The translations under genes and the position numbers were made by a program. Shown here piece by piece: positions 15,740 to 23,812 of a stretch of 49,328 nucleotides of DNA (position 1 is its first letter; each line of letters opens with the position of its first letter). Source of the DNA: Methylobacterium cerastii (GTDB taxonomy: Bacteria; Pseudomonadota; Alphaproteobacteria; Rhizobiales; Beijerinckiaceae); the NCBI RefSeq assembly GCF_022179125.1, contig NZ_BPQG01000038.1, positions 1-49,328 of the forward strand. The letters are read 5' to 3'. The notes beneath the pieces are model-generated. The model did not search any database and was not told the origin of the DNA. It worked only from the letters and a program-made list of their open reading frames with translations.

Positions 15740-17284
15740 GTGCCCGAAGCCCACGGTGCCAGGCCCGTCGAGACCCACCCACGCGGAGAGGGCGGCCTGC
15801 CCCTCGTCCTCGATCTCGCCCACGGGGCGGCGACGCCCCTGCACGTGCGGATCGGCGACGCGCTGCGCCGCGCGATCCTGGAGCGTCGCATCGCCCGCGG
15901 CGCCCGCCTCCCCGGCTCGCGGGCGTTGGCCGAGGACCTCGGCTGCGCCCGCGGCACGGTGTTGACCGCCTTGGAGCAACTGGTCGCCGAGGGCTATCTC
16001 ACGGCACATCGCGGCTCCGGCACCCGCGTGGCCGCCACCCTGCCCGACGACACGCTGGCCGTCGCGAAAGCCCCCGACGCCGCGCCTACAGCTTCGGCGC
16101 CCTCTCCGCCTCCGCCGGCCCTGTCGCGACGCGGGACGGCCCTGATGGCGTCGTCGGCGCGGGTTTGGTTCTCGGCGCCGGTGGCGCCGAACGCCTTCGC
16201 CCTCGGGCGCCCGGCCGCCGACGCGTTCCCCTACGCGACCTTCGGGCGCCTGCTCCAGACCGAGTGGCGCGACGGCGCCCCGCCGCCTTATCCCCTCGGC
16301 GATCCGCGGCTGCGCGCCGCCACCGCCGCCTACCTCGCCGCCACACGCGGCGTCGCCTGCACGGCCGACGCGGTGATCGTCACCGCCGGCATCCGCCAGA
16401 GCTTGCGGCTGCTGGCGCAACTGCTGCTCGATCCGGGCGAGACGGCGCTGGTCGAAGATCCGGGGTTTCCCGGCATCGCCCTGGCGCTGGCGGAAGCGGG
16501 CCTGCGCCCTGTGCCCGTGCCGGTCGGACCCGGCGGCCTCGCGATCGACCGGGCCGGGGCCGCACTGGGCGCGCGCCTCGCCGTGGTGACGCCGGCGCAT
16601 CACTATCCGCTGGGCCACGCCATGAGCCTGGAGAACCGGCTGGCGCTGCTCGCCTGGGCCGAGGCGGCGAACGCCTGGATCGTCGAGGACGATTACGGCG
16701 GCGAGTACCGCTATGCCGGCCGGCCGCTGCCGCCGCTGCGCGCCCTCGACCGGACCGGACGGGTGATCTACGCCGGCAGCTTCTCCAAGGTGCTGCTGCC
16801 GGCGCTGCAGCTGAGCTACCTCGTGCTGCCGCAGGGGCTCGCCGGACCGGTCCAGCGGGCGCTGGCGGAGACCGGCCCGGCGCCCTCCGGCCTCGGCCAG
16901 GGGGCGCTCGCCCGCTTCATCGACGAGGGCCATCTCGGCCGCCACCTGCGCCGCACGCGAAAGCTCCATGCCGGGCGGCAGGCCGCCCTGCTGGCGGCCG
17001 CCCGCGACCGGGCCGCCGGCCTGCTCGACGTCGCGCCGCTGGAGGGCGGGATGCACCTCGTCGCCCGCCCGGGGCCGGACTGGCCGTCCCGCCTCGGCGA
17101 TGTCGCGGCCGTGGCCGCCCTGGCGCAGGCCGGCATCGCGGCCGTGGCGCTCTCGGCCTACCATGCCGACCCGGGCAACGCCGCCCCGGGCCTCCTCCTC
17201 GGCTACGCCGCCGTGCCCGAGCGCGCCATCGCGCCGGCGGTGACGCGCATGGCGACGACCTTGCGGGCCGCCGGCGGGGGCTGA
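15740..17284 (+). CDS. MocR/PdxR-type regulator (GntR HTH plus aminotransferase-like domain)
   Basis: About 514 residues. A winged helix of the GntR type lies at about 25-95 (LHVRIGDALRRAILERRI, GSRALAEDLGCARGTVLTALEQLVAEGYL). An aspartate-aminotransferase-like fold type I domain follows, with the PLP-Lys in YAGSFSKVLLPALQL and an IVEDDYGGEYRY motif. MocR regulators sense PLP or PLP-amino acid adducts. The start is a GTG at 15740, because no ATG lies close before the winged helix; this is uncertain. It diverges from the paiB-GNAT pair, the likely target. Confidence 0.88.
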   Translation: MPEAHGARPVETHPRGEGGLPLVLDLAHGAATPLHVRIGDALRRAILERRIARGARLPGSRALAEDLGCARGTVLTALEQLVAEGYLTAHRGSGTRVAATLPDDTLAVAKAPDAAPTASAPSPPPPALSRRGTALMASSARVWFSAPVAPNAFALGRPAADAFPYATFGRLLQTEWRDGAPPPYPLGDPRLRAATAAYLAATRGVACTADAVIVTAGIRQSLRLLAQLLLDPGETALVEDPGFPGIALALAEAGLRPVPVPVGPGGLAIDRAGAALGARLAVVTPAHHYPLGHAMSLENRLALLAWAEAANAWIVEDDYGGEYRYAGRPLPPLRALDRTGRVIYAGSFSKVLLPALQLSYLVLPQGLAGPVQRALAETGPAPSGLGQGALARFIDEGHLGRHLRRTRKLHAGRQAALLAAARDRAAGLLDVAPLEGGMHLVARPGPDWPSRLGDVAAVAALAQAGIAAVALSAYHADPGNAAPGLLLGYAAVPERAIAPAVTRMATTLRAAGGG

Positions 17285-17396
17285 TGCGCGGGTTCCACAA
17301 GGCCGAGGCTCAGAGCACGATCCTGCAAACCGGGGATCGGGCTTCCCGGCCGGCGACGGCTTCAGCCGATTGAAGTGACGGATGTGGTCCGCCGGC

Positions 17397-18446
17397 TCAG
17401 GCCGCCGCCTCGGCTCTCACCGGCTGCGGCCCGGCGCGGTAGGCGGCGGACGCCTCCTCCGTGCGCCAGCAGGCGGCCAGGTGCCCGCCGCCGACTTCGA
17501 CCGAGGGCGGGGTCTCGCGGCACTTGTCGATCGCGAGGAAGCAGCGCGGGGCGAACGGGCAGCCGGCGGGGCGGTTGGCGAGGTCCGGCGGGCTCCCCGG
17601 GATCGTCTGCAGCCGTGCGCGCTTTCCGTCGACTTCCTTGGCCAGCGCCCCCTCCGCGCGGCTGCGCAGCAGGCCGATCGTGTAGGGGTGGTGGGGATCG
17701 AGCACCACTTGGTGCGCGGTGCCGGTCTCGACGATGCGGCCGGCATACATCACCGAGATCCGGTCGGCGACCTCGACCGCCGCGCCGAGGTCGTGCGTCA
17801 CCAAGATGATCGACAGGCCGAGGTCGCGCTGCAGCTCGCGCAGCAGCAGCAGGATCTGGATCTGCACCGTGGCGTCGAGCGCGGTGGTCGGCTCGTCGGC
17901 GAGCAGCACCTGCGGCCGGCAGGCGAGCGCGAGCGCGATCATCGCGCGCTGGCGCATGCCGCCCGACATCTCGTGCGGGTAGGCGTCGAGGCGCCGTTCC
18001 GGGCTCGGGATGCGGACGCGCTCGAACAGCGCGAGCGCCCGCTGCCGGGCGCCGGCCGCGTCGATCTTCTCGTGCCGGCGGATCGCTTCCGTGATCTGTC
18101 GCCCGACGGTGTAGACCGGGTCGAAGGCGAGCAGCGGCTCCTGGAAGATCATCGCGGCGACGTGCCCGCGGAAATCCGCCAGCTCGCGCTTCGACAGGGC
18201 GAGCACGTCGCGGCCCGCCACCGCGATCTTGCCGCGGGTGCGGCTGCGGCCTTCCGGGAAGAGGCGCAGGATCGCGCGCAGGGTCACGCTCTTGCCCGAG
18301 CCCGACTCGCCGATCAGCGCCATGGCCTGGCCGCGCTCGAGCCGGAGGTCGACGCCGTCGACCACCTCGACCTTGCCGAAGCCGACCTTGAGGTCGACGA
18401 GCTCGACGGCGGGGGCGTTCGGATTCGCGCTCATGGGTCCGCTCAT
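17397..18446 (-). CDS. dppD: Peptide/nickel-type ABC transporter ATP-binding protein, DppD/OppD-like
   Basis: 349 residues. Walker A GESGSGKS at 46-53, Q-loop IFQEPLLAFDP, ABC signature MSGGMRQR and Walker B LLADEPTTALD are all intact. The C-terminal oligopeptide-transporter extension has the Cys pattern CPFAPRCFLAIDKC, which binds an iron-sulfur cluster in some members. It provides ATP hydrolysis for the importer in the same operon. The ATG at 18446 overlaps the stop of the dppF-like gene by 4 nt, giving translational coupling. It is the last gene of the operon. Confidence 0.93.
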   Translation of the reverse strand: MSGPMSANPNAPAVELVDLKVGFGKVEVVDGVDLRLERGQAMALIGESGSGKSVTLRAILRLFPEGRSRTRGKIAVAGRDVLALSKRELADFRGHVAAMIFQEPLLAFDPVYTVGRQITEAIRRHEKIDAAGARQRALALFERVRIPSPERRLDAYPHEMSGGMRQRAMIALALACRPQVLLADEPTTALDATVQIQILLLLRELQRDLGLSIILVTHDLGAAVEVADRISVMYAGRIVETGTAHQVVLDPHHPYTIGLLRSRAEGALAKEVDGKRARLQTIPGSPPDLANRPAGCPFAPRCFLAIDKCRETPPSVEVGGGHLAACWRTEEASAAYRAGPQPVRAEAAA

Positions 18447-19513
18447 GCCGCCACCTGCTCGGCGGCGGGCGCGAGGGAATGGCCCGAGCCCGGCTGACGC
18501 GCGAGGCAGGCGGCCTGGTGCAGCGGCGCGATCGGGGCGAGCGGCGGCGTCGCCTGGGAGCAGACCGGCTCGGCGAGGCGGCAGCGCGGATGGAAGCGGC
18601 AGCCGTCGGGCGGGTCGATCGGGTTCGGCGGGTCGCCGGTGAGCAGGGCGGCCTGCGTACGGTTGTCGGGATCGAGCGACGGCATCGAGGCGAGCAGCGC
18701 CTGGGTGTAGGGGTGGGCGGGCTCGGCCAGCACCGTGTCCGAGGGGCCGAGCTCCGCGACGCGTCCGAGATACATCACCATCACCCGGTCGCAGATGAAG
18801 CGCACCACGTTGAGGTCGTGGCTGATGAACAGGTAGGTCAGCCCGAACTCCGCCTTGAGGTCGAGGAGCAGGTTGAGCACCTGCGCCTCCACCGACTTGT
18901 CGAGGGCCGAGACCGCCTCGTCGAGGAGGATCAGCCGCGGCTCGAGCGCCAGGGCGCGGGCGATGTTGACCCGCTGGCGCTGGCCGCCGGACAGCTCGTG
19001 CGGGTAGCGCCCGGCGAAGCGTTTCGGCTCCAGGCCGACGCGGGCGAGGAGCCCGCGGGCGCGCTCGATCGCCTCGCGGCTGCCGACCCCGTTGACCGTC
19101 GGCCCGAAGGCGATCGAGGCCTCCACCGTCATCCGCGGGTTGAGCGAGGCGTAGCTGTCCTGGAACACCATCTGCACCTGGCGGCGATAGGTCCGCCACG
19201 GCATCGCGCGGGAGCCCACCGCCTCGCCGTCGAACAGCATCTCGCCCTGGTCGCGCTCGATCAGCCCCATCAGGAGCTTGGCCGTCGTCGACTTGCCGCA
19301 GCCGGATTCGCCGACGATCCCGAGGGTCTCGCCCTTCAAGGCCTGGAAGTCGACGCCGTCGACGGCGCGCACGACCGACTTCTTGCCCCCGACGCCCTTG
19401 CGCACGGGGAAGTGCTTGACGAGGCCCGAGACCGACAGGAGCGGCTGGGCCGGGCCGCCGCGGTCGCGCAGGGCCGCGATCGCGAGGTCGGCGGGCTGGA
19501 CGATGACGCTCAT
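18443..19513 (-). CDS. dppF: Peptide-type ABC transporter ATP-binding protein, DppF/OppF-like
   Basis: About 356 residues. Walker A GESGCGKST, Q-loop MVFQDSYASLNPRMTV, signature LSGGQRQR and Walker B LILLDEAVSALD are present; the last has Ala where many relatives have Pro (DEPVSALD). The C-terminal oligopeptide extension has CRFHPRC. It forms a heterodimer with the next gene product. The ATG at 19513 is chosen over an upstream start because the conserved region begins soon after. About 200 nt with a palindromic repeat separate it from dppC. Confidence 0.92.
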   Translation of the reverse strand: MSVIVQPADLAIAALRDRGGPAQPLLSVSGLVKHFPVRKGVGGKKSVVRAVDGVDFQALKGETLGIVGESGCGKSTTAKLLMGLIERDQGEMLFDGEAVGSRAMPWRTYRRQVQMVFQDSYASLNPRMTVEASIAFGPTVNGVGSREAIERARGLLARVGLEPKRFAGRYPHELSGGQRQRVNIARALALEPRLILLDEAVSALDKSVEAQVLNLLLDLKAEFGLTYLFISHDLNVVRFICDRVMVMYLGRVAELGPSDTVLAEPAHPYTQALLASMPSLDPDNRTQAALLTGDPPNPIDPPDGCRFHPRCRLAEPVCSQATPPLAPIAPLHQAACLARQPGSGHSLAPAAEQVAA

Positions 19514-19564
19514 GTCGGCTGCCCTTGATGACGCGGCCAAGGCGACCCGCCGTATGGGCGGTGC

Positions 19565-19677
19565 TGCTCCCTCTCCCGGGGGGGGAGGGTTGGGGAGAGG
19601 GTCGGGGTGAGGGGCGTGCGCCGTCCGGAGAGGTCACGCCCCTCATCCTGTCCTTCTCCCCCTGGGAGAAGGGACCC
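19565..19677. repeat. Long palindromic repeat element inside the transporter operon
   Basis: A perfect 11-bp inverted repeat, TGAGGGGCGTG (19608-19618) and its complement (19635-19645), is flanked by extended imperfect arms rich in CCCTCTCCC/GGGAGAGGG. The sequence type (GGGGAGAGGGTCGGGGTGAG) resembles extragenic repeats common in Hyphomicrobiales genomes. It lies between dppC and dppF on the transcript, where it could form a stable hairpin. Confidence 0.7.
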
Positions 19678-19712
19678 GCGCTTCGCCCGGTTTCCGTCCC
19701 TGACGAGGCCCG

Positions 19713-20642
19713 TCACTGGCGGATCTCCATGGCGCTGCGCAGGCCGTCCGAGAACAGGTTGAACGAGATCGAGACGATGAAGATCGCCAGCCCCGGCAGC
19801 GCCGCCACCGTCGGGTTCACGTAGATCGCGGTGCGGAGCGTGTTGAGCATCAGGCCCCATTCGGGCTCGGGCGGGCGCACCCCGAGGCCGAGGAAGGACA
19901 GGCCCGAGGCCAGGATCATCGAGACCGAGATCAGGCCGGTGGAGTAGACGAAGATCGGCCCGACCACGTTGCCGAGCACCTGCACCCGCATGATCGTGAG
20001 CGCCGAGGCGCCGGACAGCCGGGCGGCGTCGATGTAGTCGCGCGCCCGGATGCCGGTGGTGACGCTCTCGGAGATCCGCGCGATCTGGGGGACGAACACG
20101 CAGGTCAGCGAGACGATGGCGTTGAAGATGCCGGCCCCGAGCGCCCCCGACAGCGCGATGGCGAGCAGCACCGAGGGGAAGGCGAAGAACACGTCGATGG
20201 TGCGCATCAGGATCGTGTTGGTCCAGCCGCCGACGTAGCCGGCCACGATCCCGATCGACGAGCCGATCACGAAGGCGATCAGCACCGGCGTCACGCCCAT
20301 GAACAGCGACAGCCGCGCGCCGACCATCAGGCGGCTCAGCATGTCGCGGCCGAGCTCGTCCGAGCCGAGCCAGTAGGTCGCGTCGCCGACGGGCTTCAGG
20401 CGGCGCAGCATCGAGCCGCGATACGGGTCCATCGGCGTGATCCACGGCGACAGGATCGCGACGACCACGATGGCGAGGATCACCGCGCCGGCGGTGATCG
20501 CCACCGGGTCGCGCACCAGGCGGTGGCCAACATGGCCCCAGTAGCCGCGGGAGGCGACGAAGGCGTCGGGCTCGACTTCGGACGCCGCGGGGGCGATGCC
20601 CCCGTCGAGGGCCATGGTGGCGGCGGTGACGGGTGCTGTCAT
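19713..20642 (-). CDS. dppC: ABC transporter permease, DppC/OppC-like
   Basis: 309 residues. An N-terminal OppC-N region (HRLVRDPVAITAGAVILAIVVVAIL) with the first membrane helix leads to the binding-protein-dependent permease domain with five further helices. The EAA-loop is ESVTTGIRARDYIDAARLSGAS, matching the cytoplasmic coupling helix that contacts the ATPases. The LGSDELGRDMLSRLMVGARLS block is typical of DppC. It starts 4 nt after dppB. Confidence 0.93.
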   Translation of the reverse strand: MTAPVTAATMALDGGIAPAASEVEPDAFVASRGYWGHVGHRLVRDPVAITAGAVILAIVVVAILSPWITPMDPYRGSMLRRLKPVGDATYWLGSDELGRDMLSRLMVGARLSLFMGVTPVLIAFVIGSSIGIVAGYVGGWTNTILMRTIDVFFAFPSVLLAIALSGALGAGIFNAIVSLTCVFVPQIARISESVTTGIRARDYIDAARLSGASALTIMRVQVLGNVVGPIFVYSTGLISVSMILASGLSFLGLGVRPPEPEWGLMLNTLRTAIYVNPTVAALPGLAIFIVSISFNLFSDGLRSAMEIRQ

Positions 20643-20646
20643 CGGA

Positions 20647-21600
20647 TCAGGCCCGCTCGATGCGCGGATCGAGTGCGGTCTGCATCACGTCCACGAGGAG
20701 GTTGAGGGCGACGAAGAACATCGCCAGCACGAGGATCGAGCCCTGGAGCAGGGGGAGGTCGCGCTGGAAGATCGCGGCGTTGAGCAGGAAGCCGGTGCCG
20801 GGCCAGGCGAACACCGTCTCGATCAGGATCGAGCCGCCGAGCAGGTAGCCGAGCTGCAGGCCCATGATCGCGAGCGCGGTCGGCGCCGCGTTGCGGACCA
20901 CGTGCTTGAACACCCCGACCTCGTCGAGGCCCTTGGCGCGCAGGGCCTCGACGAAGTCCTGGGCGAGGATGTCGGCGACGAGCGCGCGCACGGTGCGGGC
21001 GATGATGCCCATCGGGATCACCGACATCGTCACGGCGGGCAGGATGATGAAGCGCAGGTGCTCGAAGTCGGGCCGCCAGTTGCCGGAGCCGTCCGGCCCC
21101 GCCCCGGTCGGCGGCAGCCAGCCGAGGTTGGCCGAGAACACGATCACCATCACCATGCCGAGCCAGTAATGAGGCACCGAGACGCCGAAGACCGAGATCG
21201 CGGAGGCGACCCGGTCGAGGATCGAGTTGCGGTGATAGCCGGCGACGAACCCGAACAGGGTGCCGAAGGTGAAGCCGATCAGCGTCGCCACCGAGGCGAG
21301 GATCAGGCTGTTGACCACCGCGCGGGTGACCTCGCCGAGCACCGGCCGGCCGGTGGCGATCGAGACGCCGAGGTCGCCGTGCAGCACGTGCCAGAGCCAG
21401 ATCGCGTACTGCACCGGCAGCGGCTTGTCGAAGCCGTAGGCGGCGCGCATCTCGTCGATGGTCGCCTGCGTCGCGTCCGCCGGCAGGATCGCGCTCAAGG
21501 GATCGCCCGGCGCGAGGTGGACCAGGAGGAAGCAGACGAGGCTCACTCCGAACGCCACCGGCGTCACGGCGACGAGGCGCTTGAGGATGTAGAGCAGCAT
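20647..21600 (-). CDS. dppB: ABC transporter permease, DppB/OppB-like
   Basis: 317 residues with six transmembrane segments. The N terminus MLLYILKRLVAVTPVAFGVSLV is the family's first helix, followed by HLAPGDPLSAIL. The coupling loop is RALVADILAQDFVEALRAKGL, and GGSILIETVFAWPGTGFLL is the conserved C-terminal block. It pairs with the DppC-like protein to form the inner-membrane channel. It is separated from the binding-protein gene by 83 nt containing a hairpin. Confidence 0.94.
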   Translation of the reverse strand: MLLYILKRLVAVTPVAFGVSLVCFLLVHLAPGDPLSAILPADATQATIDEMRAAYGFDKPLPVQYAIWLWHVLHGDLGVSIATGRPVLGEVTRAVVNSLILASVATLIGFTFGTLFGFVAGYHRNSILDRVASAISVFGVSVPHYWLGMVMVIVFSANLGWLPPTGAGPDGSGNWRPDFEHLRFIILPAVTMSVIPMGIIARTVRALVADILAQDFVEALRAKGLDEVGVFKHVVRNAAPTALAIMGLQLGYLLGGSILIETVFAWPGTGFLLNAAIFQRDLPLLQGSILVLAMFFVALNLLVDVMQTALDPRIERA

Positions 21601-21648
21601 CGGATTCGGGTTTCCTTGTTCCGATCCCAGGTCATGATGCGCGAAGCG

Positions 21649-21671
21649 CCCTCCCCCGCTTCAGGGGAGGG
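21649..21671 (-). terminator. Hairpin after the substrate-binding-protein gene
   Basis: CCCTCCCC (21649-21656) pairs with GGGGAGGG (21664-21671) across a 7-nt loop, 13 nt beyond the binding-protein stop codon. Placement between the binding protein and the permeases is typical of hairpins that raise the level of the first cistron by stabilising or attenuating the transcript. Confidence 0.55.
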
Positions 21672-21683
21672 AAGAGCCGTGGT

Positions 21684-23303
21684 TCACTTCCCCGTCGCCA
21701 TGGTGATGTTCGAAAAATCCTGGAACCAGTTCTGCGCCTGGACGAAGCCCTTCACCTTCGGGCTCATCGCCCGCGGGTTCACGTCGTGGGTGATCATGAT
21801 GAACAGCGCGTCGTCGACGAACTTCTCGTGGACCTTCTCCAGCACGGCCGTCTGCTCGGCCTTGTCGAAGGTGTTGCGGACCTGGTCGAACAGCTTGTCC
21901 ATCGCCGGATCGCAGTAGTAGCCCCAGTTGGTGCCGTTCGGCGGGGCGAAGTTGCACTGCAGGTGCCGGATGAAGCCGGTGAAGGGGTCCTGGATGAAGT
22001 ACGAGTAGTTGATGCCCGTCACGCCGCGCGAGATGTCGGCCTTGGCGCCGGCGCGCCAGATGTTGATCAGCGTGTTCCACTCGACCACCTCGTAGTCGAC
22101 CTGGATGCCGACCTCGGCGAGGTTCTGCTGCACGAACTCGTTCATCGGCAGCGGCTGCATCTGGCCCGAGCCCGAGGCCGAGATCGCGATCTTGGTCTTG
22201 AGCGGCTTGTTCGGGCCGTAGCCGGCCTCCGCCAGCAGCTTCTTGGCGGCGGCCGGATCGTACTTCACCTGGAAGGTCGGGTGGCCGAACCACTGGTGGC
22301 CGGGCGGGAAGAAGCCGGTCGCCGGCACCGCGAGGCCGCCGAGCAGCTCCTTCAGGCCGTCCCGGTCGATGGCGAGGTTGGCGGCCTTGCGCACGCGGAC
22401 GTCGTTCCAGGGCGAGCCCTCGACGCGGGACAGGTGCCAGGTCCAATTGTGGGGATAGGTGTTGGTGACGATGGTGAAGCCGGCGCCCTTCAGCGAGGCG
22501 ACGGCGTCGGGCGCGGGCGCCTCGATCCAGTCGACCTGGCCGGAGCGGAGCGCCGCGACGCGGGCGTTGGCCTCCGGCAGCGGCACCAGCACGAGCTTGT
22601 CGAGCTTCGGGACCCGAGCCTTGTCCCAGTACTCCTTGAAGGGGACCATCTCGGCGCGCTCGCGGGGGGCGAACAGGGTCAGCTTCCACGGGCCGGTGCC
22701 GGACGGGGTCTTGGCGAAGGCGTCCCAGGACTTGCCGAGCTTCTCCCACTGCGCGGGCGAGGACATCATCACCCAGGCGATCTGGTAGGGCAGCGTCGCG
22801 TCGGGCGCCTTGGTGACGATCTCCACGGTCGTCGGGTCGACGACCTTGTAGCTCGCGACCGCCGGGATGCGGGTGCGCCCCTGCGCCGACTGGCGCGGAT
22901 CGTATTGCGGGCTGTCGTTCTTCAGCAGCTTGTCGAGGTTCCACACCACCGCGTCGGCGGTGAAGTCGGAGCCGTCGTGGAATTTCACGCCGGGCCGCAG
23001 CTTGAACGTCCACTTGGTCTTGTCGGCGGCGTCCACCGCCCAACTCTCGGCCAGCCCCGGCACGAGGTCGGAGGGCTTGGTCGCCGAGGACAGGTCCCAA
23101 TTGATGAGCCCGTCATAGACCGTGTAGCCCATGAAGCGCATGCCCTCGCCGCCGTTGTCGGCTTGGCCGGTGGTCAGCGGGATGTCGGAGGCGGTCATGC
23201 CGATCCGCAGCGTGCCCTGGGCCATCGCGGCCTGGGCCGACAGCATCAGGGAGCCGGCGAAGGCCGCGCGGGCGGTGAAGGTCTTCATCGAGCGGAACGG
23301 CAT
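21684..23303 (-). CDS. dppA: Periplasmic substrate-binding protein of a Dpp/Opp-type ABC importer (SBP family 5)
   Basis: 539 residues. A signal peptide ends near AQAAMAQG (residues about 22-29). Family 5 features follow: GYTVYDGLINWDLS, LVPGLAESWAVDAADKTKWTFKLRPGVKFHDG, FTADAVVWNLDKL, and GTGPWKLTLFAPRERAEMV. It binds the ligand in the periplasm and delivers it to the permeases. Family members bind peptides, nickel, opines or other amino compounds; the neighbouring ureide genes suggest a nitrogen-rich non-peptide ligand, but that is inference. An in-frame ATG five codons in is an alternative start. Confidence 0.92.
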   Translation of the reverse strand: MPFRSMKTFTARAAFAGSLMLSAQAAMAQGTLRIGMTASDIPLTTGQADNGGEGMRFMGYTVYDGLINWDLSSATKPSDLVPGLAESWAVDAADKTKWTFKLRPGVKFHDGSDFTADAVVWNLDKLLKNDSPQYDPRQSAQGRTRIPAVASYKVVDPTTVEIVTKAPDATLPYQIAWVMMSSPAQWEKLGKSWDAFAKTPSGTGPWKLTLFAPRERAEMVPFKEYWDKARVPKLDKLVLVPLPEANARVAALRSGQVDWIEAPAPDAVASLKGAGFTIVTNTYPHNWTWHLSRVEGSPWNDVRVRKAANLAIDRDGLKELLGGLAVPATGFFPPGHQWFGHPTFQVKYDPAAAKKLLAEAGYGPNKPLKTKIAISASGSGQMQPLPMNEFVQQNLAEVGIQVDYEVVEWNTLINIWRAGAKADISRGVTGINYSYFIQDPFTGFIRHLQCNFAPPNGTNWGYYCDPAMDKLFDQVRNTFDKAEQTAVLEKVHEKFVDDALFIMITHDVNPRAMSPKVKGFVQAQNWFQDFSNITMATGK

Positions 23304-23431
23304 GTCGGGCGGGGTTGCTCCGTGGGGCGGCCACCCGTGACCGGGCGCCGCAGAGGACGCCCGGCTCCATGCAAGCGCGCGGCCAGACCGGCCGGAAGCC
23401 CTGATTGTTTATTCAGGCGGGCGGGGCCGCC

Positions 23432-23812
23432 CTACCCGTCGATCAGGCTCACGTGGGCGGCGACCACCCGCCAGCCCTCGGGAAACCGCACCCAGGTCTG
23501 GCTCTGCCGGCCGACCCGCCCCGGCGCGCTCGCACGGAAGAACAGGGTCATCGCGGTGGCGAAATCGCGCCCGTAGGTGGTGATCACCGTCTCGGACAGG
23601 GTCCGCTCCAGGCCCACGGGCGAGCGCGCCCGGCGGAAGGCGCGGATCGCGTCCATGCCGTAGAGGTTCTCGCCCCCGCCGTAGCGGATGGTGCGGGGGT
23701 CGTCGCGGAACAGCGCCTCGAGCACCGGCACGTCGTTCGTCGTCAGCGCGGTTTCGTAGGCGCGGAACGCCGCCTCGACCTCGGCCTTCACCTCCCAATC
23801 GTCGATCACCAT
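23432..23812 (-). CDS. hpxZ: HpxZ/AtzH-like protein (DUF3225, NTF2-like fold)
   Basis: 126 residues. EVEAAFRAYETALTTNDVPVLEALF, RTIRYGGGENLYGMDAIRAFRRAR and SQTWVRFPEGWRVVAAHVS match the AtzH/HpxZ family, a small cone-shaped NTF2-like fold. In Klebsiella, hpxZ sits in hpxWXYZ, needed for late steps of purine breakdown; in Pseudomonas ADP, AtzH is an allophanate-forming helper enzyme of cyanuric acid breakdown. The ATG at 23812 overlaps the amidase stop by one base (TGATG), so the two are coupled. The exact reaction here is unknown. Confidence 0.85.
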   Translation of the reverse strand: MVIDDWEVKAEVEAAFRAYETALTTNDVPVLEALFRDDPRTIRYGGGENLYGMDAIRAFRRARSPVGLERTLSETVITTYGRDFATAMTLFFRASAPGRVGRQSQTWVRFPEGWRVVAAHVSLIDG

